38,830 bases of DNA, taken from assembly GCA_031291635.1 (NCBI GenBank), contig JARLIR010000253.1, positions 1 through 38,830 of the forward strand, given 5' to 3'. A program made the position numbers and the translations under genes. The DNA is from Rhizomicrobium sp. (GTDB lineage: Bacteria; Pseudomonadota; Alphaproteobacteria; Micropepsales; Micropepsaceae). A model generated the notes under the pieces. It did no database searches. It was given only the letters and a program-made list of their open reading frames with translations, and was not told where the DNA came from. Positions within the stretch are counted from its first letter, which is position 1, and every line of letters starts with the position of its first letter. Shown in pieces: positions 1 to 9,869 of the stretch.

Positions 1-783
<783 letters not shown>

Positions 784-938
784 TTAGCGCGCGGCGCCCC
801 CGTCCCGCAGGCTCGGAAACTACCCAGGCCGGAATGTCAAAATGAGTATATGCTGAAGCTGCCGCAGCCCTGCTTCGGTACCTAGTGTCCGTCGGAACAA
901 TGCTTGTGTCTGCGCATTTTTCTTCTGGAGGGACCACC

Positions 939-1346
939 ATGCCAACTCTGACCATTACACCCGATAGCGCTTTTGCGATCCTGCTCAAGGCCCGTGAATT
1001 CGATGTCAAAGTGGCCGAGAGCGATCCCGATAGCGGCTCCAATCCGAGCGATGACGGCGATGTCGATGCGCTGGAATTCGTTCCTGGCGATGAGACTCAG
1101 CGCGAGTTATTTTCCGCCATACGTGATCTCAATGATGATGAGATGCTGGATCTGCTGGCCTTGATTTTTGTCGGGCGCGGCGATTTCACCATCCAAGAAT
1201 GGCACGCGGCGCGGCAAGCGGCGGCGGAAATCGAGCGCGCGAAAGTGCCCCGCTTTATCTCCGACATTCCTTTGGTCAGCGATTTCCTCGAAGAGGGTCT
1301 GTCGCAATTCGACCTAACGCTGACCGATTATCTCGACCGGCATTGA
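939..1346 (+). CDS. DUF3775-like hypothetical protein
   Basis: A 135-residue acidic, soluble, mainly helical protein with no signal peptide or membrane segment. The arrangement of LNDDEMLDLLALIFVGRGDF in the middle and a C-terminal PLVSDFLEEGLSQF segment resembles the DUF3775 family of small alphaproteobacterial proteins, whose function is unknown to me. The ORF track extends to 885, but the ATG at 939 is preferred: it has a strong GGAGG about seven bases upstream, and the extra upstream residues (MSVGTMLVSAHFSSGG) do not look like part of the fold. It lies alone between a divergent SDR gene and a convergent FAH-family gene, so the context gives no role. Confidence 0.75.
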   Translation: MPTLTITPDSAFAILLKAREFDVKVAESDPDSGSNPSDDGDVDALEFVPGDETQRELFSAIRDLNDDEMLDLLALIFVGRGDFTIQEWHAARQAAAEIERAKVPRFISDIPLVSDFLEEGLSQFDLTLTDYLDRH

Positions 1347-1368
1347 TTGGACTACCCACAATCATCTT

Positions 1369-1456
1369 CGTCATGGCCGCCCGCCGAGGCGGCCATCCCG
1401 TAACGAAGTTTGACCAGACGGAGAGATGGATGGCCGGGTCGAGCCCGGCCATGACG
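1369..1456. repeat. Short palindromic intergenic element
   Basis: Imperfect inverted repeat between two convergent genes. The outer arms CGTCATGGCC (1369-1378) and GGCCATGACG (1447-1456) are perfect complements, and the inner arms GGCCATCC (1391-1398) and GGATGGCC (1428-1435) also pair. The wording (GTCATGGCCG...CGGCCATGACG) is that of dispersed palindromic elements common in alphaproteobacterial intergenic regions. It could act as a bidirectional terminator or RNA-stabilising hairpin for the flanking genes. Confidence 0.6.
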
Positions 1457-1461
1457 TGAGG

Positions 1462-2298
1462 TTATTCCTCCGCCCGGCACACCGCTTCCAAGGCGCCGAG
1501 GCGATCGACTTCGATACGGACCAGATCGCCGTCTTTCAGATAGCGGGGTGGTTTCATCGCCATACCGACGCCGCCCGGTGTGCCGGTATAGATGAGATCG
1601 CCCGGTTCTAGTGTCATCACCTGGCAGACGTAAGCGATCTGGTCCCAGACGTTGAAGACCAGATTGCTGGTGTCGGAATCCTGACGTATCTCGCCATTGA
1701 CGAAAGCGCGCACGCCCCGGCCATGGGGATCACCGATCTCGTCGGCGGTGGTGATCCAGGGGCCGAAAGGGGCGTGGGTATCGAAGGATTTGCCCAGCAT
1801 CCATTGGCTGGTCGCCATCTGCCAATCACGGGCGCTGACATCATTGCCGACGCAATAACCGAAGATATGTGAAGGAGCATCTTCTTTGGAAATGGCACGC
1901 CCGCCTTTGCCGATCACCACCACCAACTCGGCTTCGTAATCGATTTGCTGCGCAACCTTGGGCAGAATAATCGGATCATAAGGACCGTTGGCAGCAGTCG
2001 GTTGCTTGCAGAACCAAATTTGACGCTGCGGCAATTCTCCGCCGGTCTCCCGAATGTGATCGGCATAGTTGAGGCCGATAGCGAGGATTTTTCCCGGCCG
2101 CGGAACCGGCGGCAGCAGATGCGCGTCTTTCAAGGCAATGGGCGCGGCGTGGGTGCCTCGAATGAGGGCTTCCCACTCGGGCCAGCCGATTATCAGATCA
2201 ATCATGGAGCCAAAATGCGGGGGCAAAGGCACAATTTGGTCGCCCTCAACGCGGCCGATCGCCGCTTGTCCACCGGTGGCAAACGTCACGAGTTTCAT
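1462..2298 (-). CDS. Fumarylacetoacetate hydrolase family protein
   Basis: A 278-residue cytoplasmic enzyme of the FAH superfamily, which cleaves C-C bonds of beta-diketo acids such as acylpyruvates or 2,4-diketo-3-deoxy sugar acids. It shows the family's core: LNYADHIRET near residue 80, the metal ligands in DYEAELVVVIG, GNDVSARDWQ, the lysine in WMLGKSFDT, and the C-terminal TGTPGGVG. WMLGKSFDTHAPFGPW is seen in the sugar-acid/ureidoglycolate-like branch, so a diketo-sugar-acid hydrolase is plausible but unproven. The track starts at a GTG (2310); I choose the ATG at 2298 because AAAAGGTGG lies at proper distance before it and MKLVTF is the usual family N-terminus. It is divergent from the tal-pgi operon. 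Confidence 0.85.
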   Translation of the reverse strand: MKLVTFATGGQAAIGRVEGDQIVPLPPHFGSMIDLIIGWPEWEALIRGTHAAPIALKDAHLLPPVPRPGKILAIGLNYADHIRETGGELPQRQIWFCKQPTAANGPYDPIILPKVAQQIDYEAELVVVIGKGGRAISKEDAPSHIFGYCVGNDVSARDWQMATSQWMLGKSFDTHAPFGPWITTADEIGDPHGRGVRAFVNGEIRQDSDTSNLVFNVWDQIAYVCQVMTLEPGDLIYTGTPGGVGMAMKPPRYLKDGDLVRIEVDRLGALEAVCRAEE

Positions 2299-2343
2299 TC
2301 TTTGGCCCACCTTTTAATACGCTGTCTTGAGGTCCATATAAGA

Positions 2344-2375
2344 CAGAGATAGACGACTATCCGATACCATCTCTG
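2344..2375. promoter_or_regulatory. 7-bp inverted repeat between FAH gene and tal-pgi
   Basis: CAGAGAT (2344-2350) and ATCTCTG (2369-2375) form a perfect inverted repeat with an 18-base spacer in the 139-base divergent intergenic region. Position and symmetry would suit an operator for the sugar operon. I cannot match it to a known regulator, and arms this short can occur by chance. Confidence 0.25.
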
Positions 2376-2437
2376 ATTTTCGACGGAACGCAATATTCCC
2401 GTTTCGTTCTTCCCGTGTCTCTCGTTCGGAGCAAGCA

Positions 2438-5245
2438 ATGAACCCCCTTAAAGACCTCGAAAAATTCGGTCAGGCCCCCTGGCTCGACAACCTCAGCCGC
2501 GGCCTGGTGCGTGGCGGTGAGCTCGCCAAGCTGGTGCAGGAAGAAGGCATCAAAGGGGTGACCTCCAATCCCGCCATTTTCGAAAAATCGATGGGCCACT
2601 CCAACGAGTATGACGAAGAGATCACCTCTCTGCTCGCCGAGGGCAAGACCGAAGTCGGTCTGATGTTCAACACGCTGGCCATCGCCGACATCCAGGCCGC
2701 CTGTGATGTGCTGCGCGGTGTCTACGACGCCACCAAAAAGGGTGACGGTTTCGTCAGCATGGAATGCAACCCCTATCTCGCCAACGACACCGCGGCCACG
2801 CTGGTCGAAGCGCGTCATCTCTGGAAAGAGATCGCCCGCCCCAACGCGATGATCAAAGTGCCGGCGACCCATGCCGGTATCCCAGCGATCCAGACCTTGT
2901 TGTCGGAAGGCATCAACGTCAACGTCACGCTGCTGTTCGCCACGGACATGTATCGCAAGGTCGCCGAGGCTTATATCGCCGGCCTCGAAGGCTTGCCGGC
3001 CGATTACGATCTGTCCAGCGTCTCCAGTGTTGCCAGCTTCTTCGTCAGCCGCATCGACGCCAAGGTTGATGCGCTTCTCGAAAAGCGCGCCAAAGATGCC
3101 AGCGGCGAAGAGAAAGCCCGCATCGAAGCCCTGGCCGGTAAGACCGCCATCGCCAATGCCAAGATGGCCTATCGCGCGTACGAAGAAATCTTCTCTGGCC
3201 CGCGTTGGGAAAAGCTCGCCGCGCGCGGCGCGCGCGCCCAGCGTTTGCTGTGGGCCTCCACCGGCGTCAAGAGCAAGGCCTATCCCGACACGCTGTATGT
3301 CGACACTTTGATCGGCGACAACACCGTCAACACCATGCCGCCGGGCACGGTCGCCGCCTTCCGCGATCACGGCACCGCTGCCGACACCATCAAACTGGAT
3401 TGGGACGGCGCTGAAAAGACCTTGGCCGCCCTGCCCGGCCTCGGCATCGATCTCGACGCCATCACCACCACGCTGGTGGAAGAAGGCGTGGACTCGTTTG
3501 CTGTCGCCGCTGACCAGCTGTTCGGCGCTATCGCTGCCAAAGCCGATGAGATCACCGGCAAAAAGCTGCGCATCACCTATACGCTCGGCGCCACCGAAGA
3601 AGCGGTGACCGCGGCGCAAAAGGCCTGGACCAAGGCTGGCAAAATCCGCGCTTTGTGGGCGAAGGACACCACCATCTGGAGCCATGGCGATGAAAACCTG
3701 TGGCTGGGCTGGCTCGATGCCCCCGCCAAAGCCAAGGCGGCGCTTGCCGCTCTGGAAGCTTTCGCCGCCAAGGTGAAGGCCGACAAGTGGACCGATGTCG
3801 TGCTGCTCGGTATGGGCGGCTCGAGTCTGGGCGCCGAAGTGCTGCGCGAAGTTCTGGTGCCGAATGGCGCGCCGAAATTCCACATCCTCGACTCCACCGA
3901 TCCCGATGAAGTGCTGTCGCTCGACAAGAAGATCGCGATTGCCACGACGCTGTTCATCGTCGCCTCCAAGTCCGGCTCGACCCTCGAACCGAACCTGTTC
4001 AAGGACTACTATTTCGATCAGGCCGTGAAGGCCGTCGGCCAGGATGCTGGCAGCCATTTCGTGGCCATTACCGATCCGGGCTCGGCGCTCGAAGCCGCGA
4101 GCAAGGCCGAAGGCTTTGCCGCCATCTTCGCCGGCGAAAAGTCCATCGGCGGACGTTATTCGGTGCTCTCCAATTTCGGTCTGGTGGCGGCTGCCGCCAT
4201 GGGCGCCGATCTGAAGAGCTTCGTTGCCGAAGCCTTGGCCGCGGAAGCCGCTTGCGGTCCGCTCTCCCCGCCCGCGACCAATCCTGGTGCCCAGCTCGGC
4301 ATCACGCTCGGCACGCTGGCGACCCGCGGTCGTGACAAGATCACCATCTTGGCTTCCAAAGGTCTGTCGAGCTTTGGCGCCTGGCTGGAACAGCTGGTGG
4401 CCGAATCCACCGGCAAGCACGGCAAGGGCATCATCCCTGTCGACGGCGAGCCGGTCGGCGCGGTGACTTCCTATGGCAAGGACCGCGTTTTCGTCGCTTT
4501 CCGCATCAAGGGTGAAGACGCCCATGACGCTCTGCTTGGCGCGCTCAAGGCGGCTGGCCAGCCGGTGATCGAGATCGAGGTGGACGGCCCTTATCAGTTG
4601 GCGCGTCTGTTCTATGTCTTCGAAATCGCCACGGCGGTTGCTGGTTCTCTTCTCGGCATCAATCCCTTCGACCAACCCGATGTGGAAGCGGCCAAGATCA
4701 AGACCAAGGCCCTGATGGAAGCGGGCGGCGCCAAGGATAGCGACAAGCCGGTCTTCGCGCGTCACGGCATCTCGGTTTACGCCGATGCTGCCAATGCCAA
4801 AGCGATGGCTGGGGCCGAGACCTTGGAAGATTGCCTTGCGGCACATTTCAAGCGCGTCGGCGCGGGCGATTATATTGCCCTGCTCGGCTTCATCGAACGC
4901 AGTGCCGCGCATGCGGCTGAGCTCGATGCCATGCGGGCCGCGTTGCGCGACAAGACAGGTGCCGCCGTGTGCCTGGGCTTCGGTCCGCGCTTCCTGCATT
5001 CCACCGGTCAAGCCTATAAGGGTGGGCCTGCCAGCGGAGTGTTCTTGCAAGTTACAGCCAAGCATGCACACGATGTCGCAGTGCCTGGCCGTGGCTACAG
5101 CTTCGGTGCGGTGATCGATGCACAAGGTGCAGGCGATCTGGCCGTGCTGACGGAACGGGGCCGCCGGGCCATTCGTGTCCACCTCGACGATGTGGACGGA
5201 GGGCTCGTGGCCCTGCGCAAAGCGGTCGAGGCAGCGTTGAAATAA
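2438..5245 (+). CDS. tal-pgi: Bifunctional transaldolase / glucose-6-phosphate isomerase
   Basis: A 935-residue cytoplasmic fusion enzyme. The N-terminal ~370 residues are a transaldolase, with KGVTSNPAIFEKSM near residue 37 and the Schiff-base lysine in IKVPAT followed by NVNVTLLFA. After a linker the C-terminal ~540 residues are a glucose-6-phosphate isomerase, with the sugar-phosphate site in GMGGSSLGAEVLREV, VASKSGSTLEPN, and GGRYSVLSNFGLVA. Fused proteins of about 950 residues are known in Gluconobacter, actinobacteria and cyanobacteria. The ATG at 2438 has GGAG upstream (TTCGGAGCAAGCA). It heads a sugar operon: gnd starts nine bases after its stop. The fusion joins the step feeding glucose-6-phosphate with the non-oxidative pentose phosphate step. 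Confidence 0.96.
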   Translation: MNPLKDLEKFGQAPWLDNLSRGLVRGGELAKLVQEEGIKGVTSNPAIFEKSMGHSNEYDEEITSLLAEGKTEVGLMFNTLAIADIQAACDVLRGVYDATKKGDGFVSMECNPYLANDTAATLVEARHLWKEIARPNAMIKVPATHAGIPAIQTLLSEGINVNVTLLFATDMYRKVAEAYIAGLEGLPADYDLSSVSSVASFFVSRIDAKVDALLEKRAKDASGEEKARIEALAGKTAIANAKMAYRAYEEIFSGPRWEKLAARGARAQRLLWASTGVKSKAYPDTLYVDTLIGDNTVNTMPPGTVAAFRDHGTAADTIKLDWDGAEKTLAALPGLGIDLDAITTTLVEEGVDSFAVAADQLFGAIAAKADEITGKKLRITYTLGATEEAVTAAQKAWTKAGKIRALWAKDTTIWSHGDENLWLGWLDAPAKAKAALAALEAFAAKVKADKWTDVVLLGMGGSSLGAEVLREVLVPNGAPKFHILDSTDPDEVLSLDKKIAIATTLFIVASKSGSTLEPNLFKDYYFDQAVKAVGQDAGSHFVAITDPGSALEAASKAEGFAAIFAGEKSIGGRYSVLSNFGLVAAAAMGADLKSFVAEALAAEAACGPLSPPATNPGAQLGITLGTLATRGRDKITILASKGLSSFGAWLEQLVAESTGKHGKGIIPVDGEPVGAVTSYGKDRVFVAFRIKGEDAHDALLGALKAAGQPVIEIEVDGPYQLARLFYVFEIATAVAGSLLGINPFDQPDVEAAKIKTKALMEAGGAKDSDKPVFARHGISVYADAANAKAMAGAETLEDCLAAHFKRVGAGDYIALLGFIERSAAHAAELDAMRAALRDKTGAAVCLGFGPRFLHSTGQAYKGGPASGVFLQVTAKHAHDVAVPGRGYSFGAVIDAQGAGDLAVLTERGRRAIRVHLDDVDGGLVALRKAVEAALK

Positions 5246-5254
5246 GGAGCCGGC

Positions 5255-6238
5255 ATGCAACTCGCGATTATCGGACTGGGCCGAATGGGCGCCAATATCG
5301 GGCGCAGGCTTATGCGAGGTGGTCACGAGATCGTCGCTTATGACGTCAGTCCAGACGCCGTAGCGGCTCTAGCGCGCGACGGGGCAAAGCCTGCCAGCTC
5401 TCTAAAGGAGCTGGTGGGGCAATTGACGCCCCCGCGCGCGGTGTGGGTGATGCTGCCAGCTGGCAAGATCACCGAAGACTGCATCACCGAACTGTCCAGC
5501 CTGCTCGCCGCGGGCGACACCGTGATCGATGGCGGCAACACCTTTTACAAAGACGACATTCGCCGCGCCGCCACGCTGCGCGAAAAATCCCTCACCTATA
5601 TCGATGTCGGCACCTCAGGCGGCGTCTGGGGGCTGGAGCGCGGCTATTGCATGATGATCGGCGGCGACAAGACCGCCGTGGATCGTCTCGACCCCATTTT
5701 CGCCACGCTGGCGCCGGGCATCGGCACTATTCCCAAGACCCCCGACCGCGACGGCCGCGATGGCCGTGTCGAGCAAGGCTATATGCATACAGGACCTGCG
5801 GGCTCGGGCCATTTCGTCAAGATGGTCCATAACGGCATCGAATACGGGCTGATGCAGGCCTATGCCGAGGGCTTCGAAATCTTGCAGGAAAAAGGCGGCA
5901 ACGAGCTGCCGGAAGCCCAGCGCTTTCATCTCGACCTGACCGATATCACCGAAGTGTGGCGCCGCGGCAGTGTGGTGTCATCCTGGCTGCTCGACCTCAC
6001 GGCGCAAGCGCTGGCGGAAAAGCCAGCCCTCGACAATTACACCGGCGTAGTGGCGGATTCCGGCGAAGGCCGCTGGACCATCGAAGCGGCGCTGGAAGAA
6101 GCGGTACCAGCCAATGTGCTGTCGGCGGCACTCTACTCACGCTTTTCCTCGCGGCGCCCTGGCAGCTTCGCCAATCGGGTGTTGTCGGCCATGCGCGCCA
6201 AATTCGGCGGTCATGTCGAACCCAAGGCCGATAAGTGA
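5255..6238 (+). CDS. gnd: 6-phosphogluconate dehydrogenase, decarboxylating, short form
   Basis: Oxidatively decarboxylates 6-phosphogluconate to ribulose 5-phosphate. At 327 residues it is the short form (about 300-330) rather than the ~470-residue enterobacterial form. The N-terminal Rossmann motif [15 protein letters not shown] is followed by VAYDVS; the Asp ending the second strand suggests an NAD+ preference, as I recall for other short-form enzymes (inference). Substrate-site motifs are [19 protein letters not shown] and [19 protein letters not shown], which carry the catalytic lysine. The ATG at 5255 has AAGGAG upstream. The stop overlaps the GTG start of pgl (GTGA), indicating translational coupling. 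Confidence 0.95.
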   Translation: MQLAIIGLGRMGANIGRRLMRGGHEIVAYDVSPDAVAALARDGAKPASSLKELVGQLTPPRAVWVMLPAGKITEDCITELSSLLAAGDTVIDGGNTFYKDDIRRAATLREKSLTYIDVGTSGGVWGLERGYCMMIGGDKTAVDRLDPIFATLAPGIGTIPKTPDRDGRDGRVEQGYMHTGPAGSGHFVKMVHNGIEYGLMQAYAEGFEILQEKGGNELPEAQRFHLDLTDITEVWRRGSVVSSWLLDLTAQALAEKPALDNYTGVVADSGEGRWTIEAALEEAVPANVLSAALYSRFSSRRPGSFANRVLSAMRAKFGGHVEPKADK

Positions 6239-6942
6239 GCGCGCCCCGAACCGAAATCTTTGCAGATGCCCAGGCTCTGGCGGTGCATGCCGCCGATTGG
6301 ATCGCGGGGCTGATTGCCGCCCATGAGGGGACCTTCCGCATCGCGCTGTCGGGCGGCTCGACCCCACGGCTGCTGTTTGGCGAGCTGTCATTGCGCGCCA
6401 TCGATTGGAGCAAAGTGGTTTTCTATTGGATCGATGAGCGCTTCGTGCCGCCGGATCATCCCGACAGCAATCTGCGTATGGCGCGTGAGACGCTGTTGAC
6501 GCGGATTGACGTGGCGCCGGAGCATATCCGTCCGATGCCGACAGACGGCGATCCCGAGACTGCGGCGCGGGCTTACGAGGCGTTGCTGAAAGCCGATTAC
6601 GGCGCCGCGGTTTTTGATCCGGCACGGCCGCTGTTTGATTTCGTGCTGCTGGGTCTGGGCGGCGACGGCCATATCTGTTCTCTGTTTCCCGGCTCACCTG
6701 TTCTGGAGGAGCGCGTCCGCTGGGTAGCGGCGGTGCCGACTGGGCGGCCGGAAGTGCGCCTGACCCTCACCTACCCGTGCGTGGAATCGAGCCGCGTGAC
6801 GGCCTTCCTGGTCGCTGGTGGCGATAAGGCTGAAGCGGTCGCCAAAGTGCGCGCTGGTGACGCGTCTCTGCCCGGTGGACGCCTCAAGCCGCAAGGCGAA
6901 CTGGTGTGGCTATTGGATAGCCAAGCTGCAAAGCTGCTTTGA
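6235..6942 (+). CDS. pgl: 6-phosphogluconolactonase
   Basis: Hydrolyses 6-phosphogluconolactone to 6-phosphogluconate, the step before Gnd. The 235-residue length matches the DevB/Pgl family. Motifs seen are [12 protein letters not shown] near residue 37, the family's [19 protein letters not shown], and [18 protein letters not shown], which holds active-site residues. The GTG start at 6235 lies inside the gnd stop (GATAAGTGAGC). No glucose-6-phosphate dehydrogenase gene accompanies it in this window, so the lactone must come from an enzyme encoded elsewhere. Confidence 0.95.
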   Translation: MSAPRTEIFADAQALAVHAADWIAGLIAAHEGTFRIALSGGSTPRLLFGELSLRAIDWSKVVFYWIDERFVPPDHPDSNLRMARETLLTRIDVAPEHIRPMPTDGDPETAARAYEALLKADYGAAVFDPARPLFDFVLLGLGGDGHICSLFPGSPVLEERVRWVAAVPTGRPEVRLTLTYPCVESSRVTAFLVAGGDKAEAVAKVRAGDASLPGGRLKPQGELVWLLDSQAAKLL

Positions 6943-6967
6943 GCATCGGAATCGGAACGGAAACATC

Positions 6968-7675
6968 ATGGCGGCCATTTTGTCTTTCGACATCGGCGGC
7001 ACAGGGCTGAAGGCCGCTTTGCTCAACGCCAAAGGCGAGCTCGTCAGCGATCCCGTGCGGGTTCTGACGCCGCATCCCTGCCCGCCCGCGCTGCTGGTCA
7101 AGATGCTGAAAGAGCTGGCGGCGCCGTTCAAAGCCTATGACCGTGTGGCGATCGGCTTTCCCGGTGTGGTTTGCGGTTCGCGCGTGCTGACGGCGCCCAA
7201 TCTCGGCACCGAAGCCTATGCAGGCTTCGATCTGGCAGGGAAACTTTCCAAAGCCTTGGGCGGCAAGCCTGCCCGCCTTGCCAACGATGCCGACATGCAC
7301 GGTTTTGCGGTGGTCAAAGGCAAAGGCCTGGAGATGGTCATCACGCTCGGCACCGGCTTCGGTTCGGCGCTGTTTCGCGATGGCGTCTTGATGCCTCATA
7401 TGGAGATCGCCCATATGCCGGCGCATAAGGGCAAGAGTTTTGACGAATTCCTGGGCGACAAGGAACGCAAGAAGATCGGCAACGCCGCTTGGAACCGCCA
7501 CGTCGCGCGCATGTTGCCTTATCTATTCACGCTGCTGCATTACGACCATCTGTATGTCAGCGGCGGCAACGCCAAACATCTGCGCATCGAGCTGCCCAAA
7601 GGCGCGCGCATCGTGCCCAATATCTCCGGCATCAAAGGCGGCGCCGGGCTATGGCGGCAGAAGCTGTGGAAGTAA
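6968..7675 (+). CDS. ppgK: Polyphosphate glucokinase (ROK family)
   Basis: A 235-residue ROK-family sugar kinase, most like polyphosphate glucokinases, which phosphorylate glucose with inorganic polyphosphate. Visible are the phosphate-binding loop SFDIGGTGLKAALL at the N-terminus, IGFPGVV, the catalytic Asp in LANDADMHGF, and LGTGFGSALF; the C-terminal SGGNAKHL and SGIKGGAGLW are typical of this branch. The track's upstream extension (from 6818) runs through pgl in another frame; the ATG at 6968 starts at the first family residue. It is the last gene of the tal-pgi operon, 25 bases after pgl. ATP as an alternative donor cannot be excluded from sequence. Confidence 0.9.
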   Translation: MAAILSFDIGGTGLKAALLNAKGELVSDPVRVLTPHPCPPALLVKMLKELAAPFKAYDRVAIGFPGVVCGSRVLTAPNLGTEAYAGFDLAGKLSKALGGKPARLANDADMHGFAVVKGKGLEMVITLGTGFGSALFRDGVLMPHMEIAHMPAHKGKSFDEFLGDKERKKIGNAAWNRHVARMLPYLFTLLHYDHLYVSGGNAKHLRIELPKGARIVPNISGIKGGAGLWRQKLWK

Positions 7676-7870
7676 CACTATCCCTTTTGTAGTCGTTGCG
7701 TTGTTTCAACCACCATTCCGTGCAGCTGTATCCATTAGCAGCCGGACGTAGCATTATGCGCTGTCAACTTGGCGCACCTGCCCGGCCGCTTTGCAGGCTT
7801 TCGTTTGGCTCTCGTTAACCCGAGAGGATCACCGTCTGGAGCGGGCAATTTAGAGCTTCGAAAGCTGCCA

Positions 7871-9127
7871 ATGACTGGATCCGTTGCGGCACAGACTCTC
7901 GCGCTTGAGAGCACCCCGAAAAACCACGCACTTGCCTATATCGCCACCATTGGCTTGTTCGCAGTGTGGGGACTGGCGCAATGGACTTACAACTCCATCG
8001 CACCGCAATTCACACAATTCTTCCAGCTCAGCCCGTCGCAAACAACCGCGACCCAAGTCCTGATGAACCTCACCTATTGTCTCCTGGCCGTGCCCGCAGC
8101 ACTGAGCCACCGCAAGGTCGGTTACAAGCTGGGTGTGATCTTTGCACTGAGCATTTTTTCACTCGGCCCGATCCTGCTTTACCCGTCGATCACGCAGCAC
8201 GGCATTCTGTTTTTCCTGGGCTCCATCATTGTGATCGCCGCAGGTTGGGCGTGGCTCGAAACCAGCATCAATCCGCTGATCGTCGAACAAGGTGCGCGCG
8301 AAACGGCTGTGCGCAGACTGAACTTCGCCCAGTCCTTTTATCCCTTGGGTCTGCTCGTTGGCTATTTTGCTTGCCAGTGGCTCATTCAGTCGAACTTCCA
8401 TCTCGCCGTGGGCGAAATGGTCCAGACCGTGGCACGGCCCTTCGTCTGGGTCGGCCTCGCGGTTCTGCTGTTGGCGTTTCTCATCGACAAGATAAAATTT
8501 CCGCCCATCGGCCTCGAACGCGCCGACAAAAACGTAAGCGCTCAAGCGGAATTTCGCACCTTGCTGTCACGGGCGGAATTCCGGCTCGGTGCCGCTGCGC
8601 TGTGCGCCTTGACCATTGCCCAGTGCGCAACCTGGGGGGCCACTTACAGCTATGTGCTGCAAGCGCTGCCGAACGCCACCTATCTGATTGCCGGGAAAGT
8701 CTTCTTGGCGTCGTGCATCCTGTTCACCATCGGACGCTTCGCCAGTACCGCTCTGATGGTTCGCATCGATTCCAACCGGCTGCTGGTGTGGTTTACGGCC
8801 ATAAGCCTGATTGTGACCCTTGCCGCCGCGAGCCTTGGGGGAACACTTGGTTTGGCATGTCTGGTCAGTGCCAGCTTCTTCATGTCGCCCATGTACGCCA
8901 CGATTTTTGGTAGCGCGATCCGCGATTTGGGGAGCATGACGAAGTCCGGCTCGGGCTTGCTGGTGCTGGCGTCGGGTGCAGGTGCCGCCTTGGGGCCCTT
9001 GTTGGTCCAGCACGTTATGGACTTATCCAATGCGCGGGCGCTGACCCTGCTGCCCGCCCCGTGTTTCGTGGTCATTCTGGCCTATACCGTGGCCGTTCGC
9101 CGGGCGCAGAAGCAGCAACAGGCATAG
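7871..9127 (+). CDS. MFS sugar permease, FucP/glucose-galactose transporter family
   Basis: An inner-membrane symporter of about 418 residues with roughly twelve hydrophobic segments. The block WLETSINPLIVEQG followed by AVRRLNFAQSFYPLG is the conserved region of the FucP/GluP sugar:H+ symporter family. Hydrophobic helices begin at ALAYIATIGLFAVWGLAQW. The track begins at a TTG (7769), giving 34 residues with no membrane character; the ATG at 7871 is the better start though its ribosome site is weak (GAAAG). It follows ppgK by 195 bases on the same strand, so hexose uptake feeding the kinase is a reasonable inference. The exact sugar is unknown. Confidence 0.88.
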   Translation: MTGSVAAQTLALESTPKNHALAYIATIGLFAVWGLAQWTYNSIAPQFTQFFQLSPSQTTATQVLMNLTYCLLAVPAALSHRKVGYKLGVIFALSIFSLGPILLYPSITQHGILFFLGSIIVIAAGWAWLETSINPLIVEQGARETAVRRLNFAQSFYPLGLLVGYFACQWLIQSNFHLAVGEMVQTVARPFVWVGLAVLLLAFLIDKIKFPPIGLERADKNVSAQAEFRTLLSRAEFRLGAAALCALTIAQCATWGATYSYVLQALPNATYLIAGKVFLASCILFTIGRFASTALMVRIDSNRLLVWFTAISLIVTLAAASLGGTLGLACLVSASFFMSPMYATIFGSAIRDLGSMTKSGSGLLVLASGAGAALGPLLVQHVMDLSNARALTLLPAPCFVVILAYTVAVRRAQKQQQA

Positions 9128-9216
9128 TCAGCATTACAGCTGCGACGATCCCTTTTGTGTTGATCTTTGGCAACAAATACACGATATAGCCTGTAGTATT
9201 GATCCGGATACAAGCC

Positions 9217-9666
9217 ATGCTCTCCCAAAAAGCCCGTTATGCCTTGCGTGCGCTTTTCGTCTTGGGCGAACACACTGGCGACGATCCCATCATGATCGCC
9301 GACATCGCCGAAGCCGCGAATGTGCCGCGCAAATTCCTGGAGCAGATCCTGCTCGAGATGAAACGGCGCGGCATCGTTCACAGCATGCGCGGCAAGTTCG
9401 GCGGCTATACGTTGGGGCGTAAGCCGGACGATATTTCCTTCGCCGAAGTCATTCGCTTGATCGACGGGCCCTTGGCACTCAGCCCTTGCGCCAGCCGCAC
9501 CGCCCATCGCACTTGCGATGACTGCGAAGACGAAGTGACCTGTGCCATCCGCAAAGTGCTGCTGCATGTGCGCGATGCGACCTCCGACATTTTGGAAACG
9601 CATACGCTGGCCCACGCCCTGGCCGACCGCAAAGCCGGTGCCAAGCGCCGCCGCCGCGCGGAATAA
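9217..9666 (+). CDS. Rrf2 family transcriptional regulator with four-cysteine cluster
   Basis: A 149-residue winged-helix repressor. The N-terminus MLSQKARYALRALFVLGEH and the recognition region NVPRKFLEQILLEMKRRGIV are Rrf2 hallmarks, followed by GKFGGYTLGR. Cysteines at 91, 100, 103 and 109 (SPCASRTAHRTCDDCEDEVTC) form a set different from the three-Cys IscR spacing (92, 98, 104 in E. coli) and could hold an Fe-S cluster or sense thiol status. The ATG at 9217 is chosen over the track's 9199 because MLSQKARYAL is the canonical start. The same-strand porin-sulfate transport operon begins 246 bases downstream, making it the probable target. Confidence 0.9.
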   Translation: MLSQKARYALRALFVLGEHTGDDPIMIADIAEAANVPRKFLEQILLEMKRRGIVHSMRGKFGGYTLGRKPDDISFAEVIRLIDGPLALSPCASRTAHRTCDDCEDEVTCAIRKVLLHVRDATSDILETHTLAHALADRKAGAKRRRRAE

Positions 9667-9838
9667 TACATTCCCGAAGTCTGTGTTTTTTCGGTCACGC
9701 TGGCGCGGCGGGCACGCTTGGCGCTGCCTTGCGCTAAGTCCCCCATATAAAACAGGAAAATCCCGTGGAAGCGGGTAATCCACATAATTTTCACGGACAA
9801 CTCACTTCGGCATATCACCTGCTCGCCCATAAACTCGA

Positions 9839-9866
9839 TTGACTAGATAGAGTATACAGATAAAGT
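9839..9866 (+). promoter_or_regulatory. Possible sigma70-type promoter of porin-sulfate operon
   Basis: TTGACT (9839-9844) and TAAAGT (9861-9866) are 16 bases apart, 46 bases before the porin start. The -10 match is modest. The AT-rich stretch around it, including GTATAC, is a candidate Rrf2 operator region, but I see no clear long dyad. Confidence 0.3.
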
Positions 9867-9869
9867 TCC

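Noticed and set aside
2357-5326. 989-residue ORF on the minus strand opposite tal-pgi
   Set aside because: It is the antisense shadow of a certain gene in GC-rich DNA. The translation is rich in Arg, His, Gly and Gln with no family motif.
7676-7870. Possible terminator after ppgK
   Set aside because: No stem followed by a T-run is visible. The repeated ATCCCTTTTGT word here and near 9147 has no inverted-repeat partner and is probably chance.
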